45,114 nt of DNA from an uncultured Spirochaetaceae bacterium. Lineage in GTDB: Bacteria > Spirochaetota > Spirochaetia > Sphaerochaetales > Sphaerochaetaceae. Positions 24,716 through 36,699 of the stretch are shown piece after piece (within the stretch, counting starts at the first letter, position 1; every line of letters starts with the position of its first letter). A program made the position numbers and the translations under genes. The stretch covers positions 1 to 45,114 of the forward strand of contig OMYY01000023.1 in the NCBI GenBank assembly GCA_900315435.1. The letters are read 5' to 3'. The notes under the pieces are model-generated. The model saw only the letters and a list, made by a program, of their open reading frames with translations. It was not told the DNA's origin and did no database searches.

Positions 24716-26233
24716 ATGGATGTATTGCAAAGCTATTTGGAGAGCGGGAAGCCGATCAATGCGGGAATGGTTTCCTATGTCGCGTCGCTGGAAAAAGTCG
24801 CAGAGGTGTCACCATTTGTCGCAGGAAGGATTGTCCAGGAGCTCGCGGACCAACGCACCCATCTGAAGCTGATCGCCAGCGAGAACTTCTCCTCTCTTTC
24901 CGTGCAGGGCGCCATGGGGAACCTGCTGACCGACAAGTACAGCGAAGGATTTCCGTATCACCGCTTCTACGCCGGCTGCGACAATGTCGACGCCATCGAG
25001 GCCTTCGCCGACCAGCAGGCCTGCAAGCTGTTCGGGGCGGAGCACGCCTATGTCCAGCCACATAGCGGTGCCGACGCCAACCTGTGCGCCTATTGGGCCA
25101 TCCTGAACACCCGCATCGAGATGCCTGAGATGGAGAAACTCGGCGAGACCAATCCGAGCAAGATGCAGAAGAAGGACTGGGACAACCTGCGCCACATGCT
25201 TGGCAACCAGCGCATCCTTGGCCTGGACTATTATTCTGGCGGACATCTGACCCATGGCTATCGCCAGAACGTCTCCGCCCAGATGTTCGATTCCTACAGC
25301 TACACCGTCGACGAGAAGACCAAGTTGCTTGACTATGATGCCATCGAGAAGCTGGCCATGGAGGTCAAGCCGCTGATCCTGATTGCCGGATACTCCGCTT
25401 ACCCGCGCAAGGTCAACTTCCGCCGCATGAGCGAGATCGCCAAGAAGGTGGGAGCCACCTTCATGGTCGACATGGCCCATTTCGCCGGTCTGGTCGCCGG
25501 TGGCGTCTTTAGCGGTGACTACGACCCGGTCCGGTGGGCCGACGTCGTGACCACCACGACCCACAAGACCCTTCGTGGCCCCCGTGGCGGCATGATCCTG
25601 TGCAAGAAGGAATATGCCGAAAGTGTCGACAAGGGATGCCCACTGGTCATCGGGGGGCCGCTTCCCCAGATGATGGCGGCAAAGGCGATTGCCCTGACCG
25701 AGGCGCTGCAGCCCTCCTTCAAGGAGTACGCCCGCAAGATTGTCGAGAATGCCCAGGCTTTGGCCGAGGCGCTGATGGCCCAGGGGGTTCCCCTTGATAC
25801 CGATGGCACCGACAACCACTTGATGTTGCTCGACGTGACCAAGTTCGGCCTGAATGGCCGTCAGGCGGAAAGCGCCGTACGCGCCGCCGGCATCACCCTG
25901 AACCGCAACGCCCTTCCCTTTGATCCGAATGGTCCTTGGTACACCAGCGGCCTGCGTATTGGAACGCCAGCCGTCACCACGTTGGGCATGGGCAAGGAGG
26001 AGATGAAGGAGATTGCCGACATCATCGCCTTGGTCCTGAAGAACAGCCGCCCTGCGGTCATCACCAAGGGAGAGCATGCCGGACAGTCCTCGAAGAGCAC
26101 CGCGCACACCGCTCCGGCAGTCCGCAAGGAGGCCTATGACCGGGTGCAGGCGCTGCTGAGGAAGTTCCCGCTCTACCCCGAGCTGGACCTGGAGTTCCTG
26201 CAGAAGGCATTCCCTCTGGTGGACGCAGAGTAA
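24716..26233 (+). CDS. glyA: Serine hydroxymethyltransferase, long form
   Basis: A 505-residue PLP enzyme converting serine and tetrahydrofolate to glycine and 5,10-methylene-THF, the main one-carbon source. Seen: LIASENFSS and GNLLTDKYSEGFPYHRFYAGCDNVDAIE near the N-terminus, HSGADANLCAYWAIL, MVDMAHFAGLVAGG, and the PLP lysine Lys284 in TTTTHKTLRGPRGG. It is about 90 residues longer than E. coli GlyA, like the spirochaete and chlamydial forms, with inserts after HSGADAN and at the C-terminus. GGAGG eight bases upstream fixes the ATG at 24716; the frame is open 31 codons further but the promoter lies inside that stretch. A terminator follows. MetF and MetH, which use its product, lie 7 kb on. 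Confidence 0.96.
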   Translation: MDVLQSYLESGKPINAGMVSYVASLEKVAEVSPFVAGRIVQELADQRTHLKLIASENFSSLSVQGAMGNLLTDKYSEGFPYHRFYAGCDNVDAIEAFADQQACKLFGAEHAYVQPHSGADANLCAYWAILNTRIEMPEMEKLGETNPSKMQKKDWDNLRHMLGNQRILGLDYYSGGHLTHGYRQNVSAQMFDSYSYTVDEKTKLLDYDAIEKLAMEVKPLILIAGYSAYPRKVNFRRMSEIAKKVGATFMVDMAHFAGLVAGGVFSGDYDPVRWADVVTTTTHKTLRGPRGGMILCKKEYAESVDKGCPLVIGGPLPQMMAAKAIALTEALQPSFKEYARKIVENAQALAEALMAQGVPLDTDGTDNHLMLLDVTKFGLNGRQAESAVRAAGITLNRNALPFDPNGPWYTSGLRIGTPAVTTLGMGKEEMKEIADIIALVLKNSRPAVITKGEHAGQSSKSTAHTAPAVRKEAYDRVQALLRKFPLYPELDLEFLQKAFPLVDAE

Positions 26234-26247
26234 CCGGTCTTTCCTGG

Positions 26248-26296
26248 AAGCCTCCCGATTCCCTCGTGCAAGGAAAACGGGAGGCTTGTTCTTGTT
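26248..26296 (+). terminator. glyA terminator
   Basis: A perfect 10-bp stem (AAGCCTCCCG with CGGGAGGCTT) around a 20-nt loop, followed by GTTCTTGTT. Confidence 0.75.
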
Positions 26297-26318
26297 CCGG
26301 ATGAGGTGTTGCAATATG

Positions 26319-26346
26319 TTTCGCTTCCCCGATTCAGTGCTATACT
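26319..26346 (+). promoter_or_regulatory. Promoter of the hydantoinase operon
   Basis: TTTCGC, 16 nt, and TATACT preceded by TGC (extended -10). The -35 match is poor, as is usual with an extended -10. The ATG at 26368 has GGAGGG before it. Confidence 0.5.
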
Positions 26347-26367
26347 ACTGTTCGGATAGGAGGGAAT

Positions 26368-27768
26368 ATGCAAGCAACACTTATCAGGAACGCGCTTGTG
26401 GTTGACGCGGAATGGACCCGTAAGGCCGATGTCCTTATCGAGGGCTCCCAGGTGGCCCATATCGCCACGCACATGGATCCGTCACTGGTTCCCGAGGGGG
26501 CCAAGGTCGTCGACGCCCATGGACTGTATCTGCTTCCTGGTCTGATCGACGCCCATACCCATTATCATCTCGTCAGCCGGGGGACGGTCACCTGTGATTC
26601 CTTCCCCGAAGGGAGCAGGCTCGCCGCGTTCGGCGGCGTGACCACTGTCGTCGATTTCGCCGATGACGACAAGAAAGGAAATCTCGCCGCCTGCACCGAG
26701 GCACGCCTGAAAGAGATGGAGGGCGGCATGGCGATCGACTACTCCCTGCACCAGGGGGTCTACGCCTGGAGAAAGACGCTCGGGGCGGAGATGGAGGCCC
26801 TTGCCAAGCGGGGAATCCGCGCCCTGAAGATGTTCACCACCTACAAGAACATCGGATACCTGGTGGACGATCCCAAAGAGCTGCGGGATGTCTTTGCCAA
26901 CGCCAAGCGCGAGGAGATGATGGTCTGCGTCCACTGTGAGGACGAGGCTTTGCTCAATGAAATCCAGTCCACATACCAAGGCTCCTACAACCCTCCGGCG
27001 CACGCTGTGCTTCGCCCCAGCGAGGTCGAGGCGAGAGGAATCCGGACGGTGGGCATGATCGCCCATGACCTCGGCATGACGCTCTATGTCGTCCATCTTT
27101 CCAGCAAGAAAGGCCTGGAGATGGTCCGCTACCTGCGTTCCATCGGTACCCGTGTCATCGTCGAGACCACACCAACCTACTTGTTTCTTGACCGCAGCCT
27201 GCTCGAGGGAGCGGATGGGTCGCTTTTCGTGATGACACCACCGCTCAGGGACAAGGAGGACAACCTGGCCCTGCAGGAGGCTCTCGCAGGAGGGGAGATC
27301 CAGGTGGTCGCCACCGACCATTGTGCCTTTACCCGTCAGCAGAAACTCTCCAGCAACGACTGCCGGACCGTGTATCCGGGTATCCCGGGTACCGAGGAAC
27401 TGCTTCCTTTGCTGCACACCCGGTTTGTGAAGGAGGGGAAGATCACCATCAACCAGCTGGTGAACCTGCTTTCCACCGGGCCGGCGAAAGCTTTCGGGCT
27501 GGCTCCCCGCAAGGGTCGTGTCGAGGTGGGTTCCGATGCCGACCTGGTGCTTTTCGATCCGGACAAGGCATGGATCCTTTCGGGCAAGAGCCTGCACTCT
27601 GCCAGCGGGTATACCGCGTACGAAGGGTGGAAGGTGGAAGGAAAGGCGGTCGCGGTCTACAGGCGCGGCTGCCTGATGGTGGAGGGAAGCGAGTACTATG
27701 GTGTTCCCGGCAGCGGCCACTTTGTTCCCCAGGGCAAGCCAGGCCAGGTAGCCACCATCCTGCACTGA
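26368..27768 (+). CDS. Dihydropyrimidinase / hydantoinase family amidohydrolase
   Basis: A 466-residue binuclear metal hydrolase of the dihydropyrimidinase type, which opens cyclic amides such as dihydrouracil or hydantoins. Seen: DAHTHYH (first two metal histidines), the carboxylated lysine in IRALKMFTTYK, VCVHCED, VVHLSS, and ATDHCAF (the catalytic Asp). The C-terminal GPAKAFGLAPRKGRVEVGSDADLVLFDP is the family's closing sheet. GGAGGG precedes the ATG. A cytidine deaminase gene follows 55 nt downstream on the same strand, pointing to pyrimidine breakdown, although no dihydropyrimidine dehydrogenase or beta-ureidopropionase gene is in the window. The exact substrate stays open. Confidence 0.88.
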   Translation: MQATLIRNALVVDAEWTRKADVLIEGSQVAHIATHMDPSLVPEGAKVVDAHGLYLLPGLIDAHTHYHLVSRGTVTCDSFPEGSRLAAFGGVTTVVDFADDDKKGNLAACTEARLKEMEGGMAIDYSLHQGVYAWRKTLGAEMEALAKRGIRALKMFTTYKNIGYLVDDPKELRDVFANAKREEMMVCVHCEDEALLNEIQSTYQGSYNPPAHAVLRPSEVEARGIRTVGMIAHDLGMTLYVVHLSSKKGLEMVRYLRSIGTRVIVETTPTYLFLDRSLLEGADGSLFVMTPPLRDKEDNLALQEALAGGEIQVVATDHCAFTRQQKLSSNDCRTVYPGIPGTEELLPLLHTRFVKEGKITINQLVNLLSTGPAKAFGLAPRKGRVEVGSDADLVLFDPDKAWILSGKSLHSASGYTAYEGWKVEGKAVAVYRRGCLMVEGSEYYGVPGSGHFVPQGKPGQVATILH

Positions 27769-27823
27769 CCCTTCCTTGTCCAAACCTTCCATATTCCTTA
27801 CCATAGGGAACGAGAGGATCATC

Positions 27824-28753
27824 ATGGTTCGTTGGGTAGTCTGTTCATATGACGAGGCCAGCAAGGTTGAGGGTGGCCCCTTCCTGCTTCACGAGTTGCG
27901 GCAGGCCGCTGTAACCGTTGGCGGCTATTCTGGGCAAAGAGACGTGGAAAGGGGAGATTGCACCTTGCTGGTCAGGCGAGGGGAGGGTCCCCTCGTGCAG
28001 GTGAAAGAGGGAATGTTTTCCTGCGGGGGAACGATGAGCCTTCCGTTGGTGCTTTCCGCCCTCGGGGGAGATGCGGGCGAGGCTCTTGCCATCGCATTCA
28101 CCCCGCAAGAGGTCTCCGAAGCCAAGAGCGCCGGCATGAAGGTCCTGGCGGTCGCCAGCCAGACGGATGCGGTGACTTTGGCCGACAGTGGTGCCGATAT
28201 CATTGTCGACAGCCTGCTTGCCCTCGGCCGGTTTCATGATGCCGGCTCCTTCGAAGCCCAGCTTCTCAAACTGGAGGACACGGAAGGGCAGAGCGGCACG
28301 GTACGCTACGGGCGCAACTTGCTTCGTCCGGTCTCCTCGCCGCTGTTCAGCCTGGAACGCGCCATCACCCTTGCCATCGAGATGGCGACCAATGTCTGGA
28401 AGAACGCCTATGCCCCCTATTCCCGTTTCAAGGTCGGGGCTGCCGTCGTCAGTGCCGCGACCGGAAGGGTCTACTCCGGGTGCAATGTGGAGAACGGCAG
28501 CTACGGCGCCACCATTTGCGCCGAGCGCAACGCCATCCTCCATGCCATCGCCGTCGAGGGGGTCATCGGCATCGAAGCCCTGGTGGTGGCCAGCAAGGGG
28601 AATCCTCTTGCTCCTCCCTGTGCCCAGTGCCTGCAGGTGATCAGCGAATTCGCCCGTCCCGAGACCCAGGTGCATCTGGTCTCTGTCGACGGGAAAAGCC
28701 ACAAGGTCTATCAATTCGGGCAGTTGCTGCCCCATCCTTTCGTGCTGGAGTGA
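27824..28753 (+). CDS. Cytidine deaminase fused to an HAD-like N-terminal region
   Basis: A 309-residue protein. Residues 180-309 are a zinc cytidine deaminase that turns cytidine into uridine: APYSRFKVGAA, the zinc and proton-shuttle motif CAE (232-234), and PCAQC (265-269) are intact. Residues 1-170 are unusual. TPQEVSEAKSAGMKVLAVAS and SGADIIVDSLLALG (93-135) resemble the C-terminal half of HAD phosphatases of the beta-phosphoglucomutase type, but the nucleophile motif DxDGT is absent, so this part should be inactive. The ATG at 27824 follows GAGAGG; a TTG 16 codons upstream is unlikely. It may share a transcript with the hydantoinase gene and ends 3 nt before the next gene. Function of the N-terminal part is unknown. 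Confidence 0.82.
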   Translation: MVRWVVCSYDEASKVEGGPFLLHELRQAAVTVGGYSGQRDVERGDCTLLVRRGEGPLVQVKEGMFSCGGTMSLPLVLSALGGDAGEALAIAFTPQEVSEAKSAGMKVLAVASQTDAVTLADSGADIIVDSLLALGRFHDAGSFEAQLLKLEDTEGQSGTVRYGRNLLRPVSSPLFSLERAITLAIEMATNVWKNAYAPYSRFKVGAAVVSAATGRVYSGCNVENGSYGATICAERNAILHAIAVEGVIGIEALVVASKGNPLAPPCAQCLQVISEFARPETQVHLVSVDGKSHKVYQFGQLLPHPFVLE

Positions 28754-28756
28754 TTT

Positions 28757-30016
28757 GTGAACAAGAAGCATCTTCCCGCGCTACTCGCATGCTGCCTCGT
28801 CCTGCTTTGGGGTTGCGCGTCAACCCGTCCCATGGCCAAGGGGCCGACCGCGGATCCTTCGCTTGGTCTTGTCGAGAAACTGCATCTCGTCGGCCTTCCC
28901 AAGACGCCGATTACCAAACCGACTGTCTGGTACAACGGCAACGCGTGGCGCGACCATGTGACGGAACTGGTGCGAGGCGCGAAGCAATATGTGGTCATCA
29001 CTTCGTTCCTTGCCTCGAACAGCCTTCCGAACGCCGATTTCTACCAGGCGTTGGTCGACAAGGCCAACGAGGGCGTCCCTGTCTACTTCCTTGTGGACGG
29101 CTCGGGCTTGTTCGACATGACCGAGAGCCGTAAGAGCCTGATTCCCCTGATGTACCTGACCCACACGCCCATCCATTTTCTGGAAACCAAACCGATTTCT
29201 GCGGCGCGCCTGGTGGGAGCAAGCGATTTTTTCTTCCGCTACCATCAGAAGGTAGTGATCATCGACGGGCGGGTGATGGCGATTGGTGGCATGAACTTCA
29301 ACTACATCTCTGTCGGAGCTCCCCCGGGAAAGGACCTGCAAAGGGACACGATGTATGAGTTCACCAGTCCGGAAGCGGTCGCCGCCTTCCTCGGCTGGTT
29401 CGTCCCATGGTGGAACGACCAGAGCTGGGACCGCCTTGACTTGAAGGATTTCCCCATCGACTACTCCTACAGGCAGGATGCGCCGAAAGTCGACGCATGG
29501 CTGGTCAACGAGGTACCGGGCAGCCATACCATCGGCTCGGCCTATGGCGCCCTCCTTTCCTCGGCGAAGGAGAGTGTGGAGATCCTGCCCTTCCTGCCAG
29601 CTTTGGATGCCAACATGATGCGGGCGATCAAGGAGACGGTTGCCCGCGGGGTGAAGGTGAGTATGGTCATCTCCTACGACAAACGCACCAGCGACCGGTA
29701 CATGTACCTGCCGTTGCTCGAGGCCGGGGTGGATATGCGCATCGAGCCTCCCAGCGAGAAAGGACTGCTGCATGAGAAACTGATGGTGGTTGACGACCGG
29801 TACGTGATGGTGGGCTCGAGCAACTTCAATGTCCGTTCGATGGCGCTCTCCTACGAGATCTGCATGATCATCGATGACCCCGACCTGGCCAAGATGGCCC
29901 ATCAGCATTACAACGAGCTGTACGACCAGGCGGTCTATGTCTCGCCCGAAGAGGCAAAGCAATGGCGTACCTTCGGGAAGATGCTGATGCACATGCTGAT
30001 GACGGTGGGAGGTTGA
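28757..30016 (+). CDS. Phospholipase D-family lipoprotein, cardiolipin-synthase-like
   Basis: A 419-residue lipoprotein starting at GTG 28757 (GGAG seven bases before). The signal ends in the lipobox LLWGC with Cys20. Two complete HKD motifs are present: HQKVVIID (His163, Lys165, Asp170) followed by GGMNF, and HEKLMVVD (His339, Lys341, Asp346) followed by GSSNF, so it can form the two-motif PLD active site for phosphatidyl transfer or phosphodiester cleavage. It has no N-terminal membrane helices of Cls, and being a lipoprotein it acts outside the inner membrane. Two exported-protein genes follow at once. Resembles ClsC-type or secreted PLD enzymes; substrate unknown. Confidence 0.86.
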   Translation: MNKKHLPALLACCLVLLWGCASTRPMAKGPTADPSLGLVEKLHLVGLPKTPITKPTVWYNGNAWRDHVTELVRGAKQYVVITSFLASNSLPNADFYQALVDKANEGVPVYFLVDGSGLFDMTESRKSLIPLMYLTHTPIHFLETKPISAARLVGASDFFFRYHQKVVIIDGRVMAIGGMNFNYISVGAPPGKDLQRDTMYEFTSPEAVAAFLGWFVPWWNDQSWDRLDLKDFPIDYSYRQDAPKVDAWLVNEVPGSHTIGSAYGALLSSAKESVEILPFLPALDANMMRAIKETVARGVKVSMVISYDKRTSDRYMYLPLLEAGVDMRIEPPSEKGLLHEKLMVVDDRYVMVGSSNFNVRSMALSYEICMIIDDPDLAKMAHQHYNELYDQAVYVSPEEAKQWRTFGKMLMHMLMTVGG

Positions 30017-30018
30017 AG

Positions 30019-30531
30019 ATGAAGCGATTCTGGTTGTTCCTTGTGTTGGTCGCGGTTCTTGCTTGCCCGCTATCGGCGCGGAAGGTAGGCTTCGGCGTGG
30101 CCAAGGATGGAGAGAAGACGGAGGATAACGCCTATGGCGGGTTCTCTGCCTGGCTCGCCTACGAGCCTTTCGAGTTCAAGTTCGGCAATCCCTCCCTGAC
30201 GCTCGCCATGGCTATGGAGAGCGACGAGGATTGGGATATCTCGATTCCGAGCGTGACGCTGGCGGTCAATGTCGACCTGTTCCGGACGCTCCACCATCCC
30301 TTCTGGATCATCGCCCACAACCGTGTCGCCTGGGATCCTGCCTTGAGCCTGGGGGTGCAGGCCCGATTTGACGGGGATGGGAACCGGCCTGCGCTCTATA
30401 TGAGCGTATCTCCTTTCAAGTTCAGCCAGCCCGATTTCTGGTATGAGGCGCTGAGTCCCTTCTTCACCTATGCAAGCGAGGGGTGGAGCTGGGGTGTCGC
30501 ATTGCTCCGCTTTACCTGGATGTTCCTATGA
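30019..30531 (+). CDS. Exported protein of unknown function
   Basis: A 170-residue protein with a signal peptide (MKRFWLFLVLVAVLACPLSA, cleavage before RK). The rest alternates aromatic and polar residues in short strands (AWLAYEPFEFKFG, SLTLAMAME, SVTLAVNVDLF, WGVALLRFTWMFL), and the terminal Phe-Leu follows an aromatic strand, so a small beta-barrel or outer-membrane-associated fold is possible. It starts 2 nt after the PLD gene with GGGAGG before the ATG and overlaps the next gene by ATGA. No family recognised. Confidence 0.72.
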   Translation: MKRFWLFLVLVAVLACPLSARKVGFGVAKDGEKTEDNAYGGFSAWLAYEPFEFKFGNPSLTLAMAMESDEDWDISIPSVTLAVNVDLFRTLHHPFWIIAHNRVAWDPALSLGVQARFDGDGNRPALYMSVSPFKFSQPDFWYEALSPFFTYASEGWSWGVALLRFTWMFL

Positions 30532-31121
30532 GATTGAACCGAGTTTGCGCCGTTGTGGCGTTTGTGTCGCTCTTGGCCCTTCCCGTGACGGCGAAGGGAA
30601 TCGGGAGCTTTGACTTGGGGGTGACTTTGGGTACCCGCTCCCACTACTTCGAGGAGAAATACGATGACTCGAAGCTGGCTGTCCAGTATGGACTGACGTT
30701 GGGCTTGAGCGACGTCTATGAGCTGGATGTGACTGGAACGAGCGAGGTGGTTCCCGATTTCTTTGAAGGCACGAACACCACCATGCAGGTGTTGCTCCAG
30801 CGTTCCCTGCTGGGAGAGCGCAATACAGGAACCGCCGTCAGCGGTATCGGCCTGAATACCCTGCTGGGTTTCGGCGTAGGACTGTCGACCTACCACGAGA
30901 CAGGTGAGTTCTATCCGACCCACCTGCTTTTCAGCCTGACCCCGGTGACCATCGGGACCCCGATGATGGGCAAGAGGGAGAAGCTATGCTCCCTCACGCT
31001 CGCGGTAAACATCTACGACAAGTCGATCAGCCTGTATGTCGATCTGATGTCGTTCGACTTCTATTTGCTGGGCTCTTGGTTCCAGCACCGGCCGCCTACC
31101 TCGTCGACTCAAGCGCTGTGA
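30528..31121 (+). CDS. Exported protein of unknown function, probable beta-rich fold
   Basis: A 197-residue protein with a signal peptide (MRLNRVCAVVAFVSLLALPVTA). The mature part has repeated amphipathic strands (FDLGVTLGTRSHYF, LAVQYGLTLGLSDVYELDVTG, LLGFGVGLSTYHE, LTLAVNIYDKSISLYVDLMSFDFYL), again suggesting a membrane-associated beta structure. Its ATG overlaps the previous stop. The last 26 bp overlap the convergent rpiB gene. It closes the set begun by the PLD lipoprotein; together they look like a small envelope operon of unknown role. Confidence 0.7.
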   Translation: MRLNRVCAVVAFVSLLALPVTAKGIGSFDLGVTLGTRSHYFEEKYDDSKLAVQYGLTLGLSDVYELDVTGTSEVVPDFFEGTNTTMQVLLQRSLLGERNTGTAVSGIGLNTLLGFGVGLSTYHETGEFYPTHLLFSLTPVTIGTPMMGKREKLCSLTLAVNIYDKSISLYVDLMSFDFYLLGSWFQHRPPTSSTQAL

Positions 31122-31542
31122 GCTTGTCGATGCGCTTCTGGTGGCGTCCGCCAGCGAAGGTAGCCGCCATATAGGCGTCGACCATGGCCTCGGGGCTGTC
31201 AGGGTAGTTGGTGATCCGTCCCCCGAAGGCGAGGAAGTTGGCGTTGTTGTGCTCTTTTGCCTTTTCTGCGGCAAAGGCGTTGACCGGCAGGGCGCAACGG
31301 ATACCCTTGATCTTGTTCGCGGCCATGCTGATGCCTTCTCCGGTGCCACAGCAGACGATACCGAAATCGTATCCCCCTTTCTTGTATTCGTCCGTCGCTT
31401 TCTTGGCGATATCGGGGTAGTCGACACTCTCCTCGGTGAAGACGCCGAGATGGTTGACGGTGATTCCTTTTCCTTCCAGATGCGCTTTCAAACGTTGCGC
31501 CAGTTCGACGGCGCCGTGGTCGTTGGCAAGAACAACTTTCAT
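31096..31542 (-). CDS. rpiB: Ribose 5-phosphate isomerase B
   Basis: A 148-residue RpiB/LacAB-family isomerase interconverting ribose 5-phosphate and ribulose 5-phosphate. ANDHG near residue 6, DYPDIA, and CCGTGEGISMAANKIKGIRCAL (catalytic Cys and phosphate loop) are intact, as is EHNNANFLAFGGR. GGAGG eight bases before fixes the ATG at 31542. It supplies ribose phosphate for PRPP, used by pyrE further on. Related sugar isomerases (allose, galactose) cannot be excluded. It converges on and overlaps the exported-protein gene by 26 bp. Confidence 0.93.
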   Translation of the reverse strand: MKVVLANDHGAVELAQRLKAHLEGKGITVNHLGVFTEESVDYPDIAKKATDEYKKGGYDFGIVCCGTGEGISMAANKIKGIRCALPVNAFAAEKAKEHNNANFLAFGGRITNYPDSPEAMVDAYMAATFAGGRHQKRIDKLTALESTR

Positions 31543-31561
31543 GTAAGATCCTCCAACCTGT

Positions 31562-31590
31562 AGTCTACCCACTCTGGCTCTTGGTGAAAA
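31562..31590 (-). promoter_or_regulatory. rpiB promoter
   Basis: TTTTCA, a 17-nt spacer and TAGACT, with about 19 nt to the ATG and a good ribosome binding site. It overlaps the divergent ppaC promoter by 10 bp. Confidence 0.45.
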
Positions 31591-31609
31591 GCGTCCGCTT
31601 GTGTAAGAT
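31581..31609 (+). promoter_or_regulatory. ppaC promoter, leaderless type
   Basis: TTGGTG, a 17-nt spacer and TAAGAT, ending 6 nt before the ATG at 31616. No Shine-Dalgarno sequence lies between. Confidence 0.5.
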
Positions 31610-31615
31610 GTTTCC

Positions 31616-33249
31616 ATGGCTGATATTTTTGTGACGGGACATCGCAATCCCGATATGGACAGTGTCTGCAGCGCCTGGGCGTACGCTAATCTGAAGAACA
31701 CTTTGGACAAGCAGAATACCTACATCCCTGTACGGTGCGGAAACCTGAACGACGCCACCAAGGCGGTCTTCGACCAGCTTTCGCTGACGCCTCCGGGATT
31801 CCTGAAGGATGTCCGTTCCCGTCTTGCCCCGGTGGTGCGCAGGGGGGAGCCGATGGTGGATGTCTCTGATCCATTGACTACGTTGATCCCTCTGTTCCAG
31901 ACCAATCCCGCCGCGGTCGGGGTGATGGACGGTTCCCGCTTTGCCGGCCTGCTCACCGCGGAGGCGGTCAACTCCTTCTTCCTGCAGGATTCCAGCAAGA
32001 AGCGTCCAAGTTATCATTTCGTCATTGACACCATTCCCAAAGTGCTCCCCGGCCACTTTCTCAAGAAAGGGGAGCCGGCGGAGTTCACCGGTCCGATTGC
32101 CATCGGGGCCATGAAGTATGAACTGTTCTGCGAGCACATGGACGCTTGGAGCAAGGAGGGGGTCAGCCCCTTGTGGGTCTTCGGTGACCGCGACCGCCAT
32201 CTGCAGAAGGCGATCGACACCCAGGTTCCCTGCATCGTCCTGACCGGTTCCCAGTACAAGGTCTATGAATCGGTCGACCTTTCCCGTTTCAAAGGGTCGA
32301 TTTTCCTCAGCGAGGCTGACACCAGTGAGACACTACGCCTGCTCAGGCTCTCCGTCCAAGTACGCGAGCTATTGAAGGAGTCCTTGCCCCATCTGGAGGA
32401 CGAAATGCTCTTCGACGAGGCGAAGAACATGCTCCACTCGGGCAAGTTCCGGGCCATGCCGGTCTTTCATGGCAACCAGTATCTTGGCTTCGTCAGCCGA
32501 CGTTGCTTCATGGACAAGCCACGGATCAAGGTGATCCTGGTGGACCACAACGAGAGCCAGCAGAGCGTTTCCGGCCTCGAGGAGGCGGAGGTCCTGGAGA
32601 TTATCGACCACCATCGGGTCGACGGCATCCATACCGACCAGCCAATCTATATTCTTTGCAACCCGCTTGGGTCGACCTGCACGATTGTCTGGACCCTTTA
32701 CCGCAGGCAATGGGTCCCCTTGACCAAAAAGGTGGCCCAGGTGTTGCTTGCCGGCATCACCAGCGACACGGTCGGCCTGAAGAGCCCGACCACCACCGAG
32801 GTGGACCGCCAAGCGGTCAAGGACCTGACGGAAATCGCAGAGGTCGCCGACTATCAGGCCTACACCGAGACGTTGTTCAGCTATGGCGCCTCGTTGGTGG
32901 GCAAGGATCCGTTGATGCTGGTGGAGAGCGATTTCAAGACCTACCAGGAGAAGGGCATGCTTTTTGGAATCGGCCAGTGCGAGGTGACCATGCTGGATGA
33001 CAGCAAGCGCTTCGTCCCGTCCTTCTTCGAGGCTCTGGAGAAAAGCAGGCTCCAGCACGGACTGGACTTCGCCCTGTTCCTGATTACCGACATTGTCCAC
33101 GAGAACAGCCTTCTCCTGGCGACAGGCATGGGGACCCTGGAGTCCCACTTCGCCTATGAGCGGGTGTCTCCCCACCTCTTCTTCCTGCCCGGCGTGCTCT
33201 CCCGCAAGAAACAGCTTTTGCCTGAGGTGGTGCGGGTCCTCGAGGAAGG

Positions 33250-33253
<4 letters not shown>
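31616..33253 (+). CDS. ppaC: Family II inorganic pyrophosphatase with CBS and DRTGG-like regulatory insert
   Basis: A 545-residue manganese-dependent pyrophosphatase (DHH family). GHRNPDMDS at 8-16, VDHNE at 309-313 and DHHR at 331-334 supply the metal and phosphate ligands; the DHHA2 domain fills the C-terminus (TLESHFAYERVSPHLFFLPGVLSRKKQLLP). Residues 60-300 are the insert of regulatory CBS-pyrophosphatases: a CBS pair (60-120 and about 245-300) around a DRTGG-like segment, expected to respond to adenine nucleotides. The mRNA appears leaderless. It overlaps metH by ATGA and so heads ppaC-metH-metF. It removes pyrophosphate, a by-product of SAM and nucleotide synthesis. Confidence 0.93.
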
Positions 33254-36695
<3,442 letters not shown>

Positions 36696-36699
<4 letters not shown>

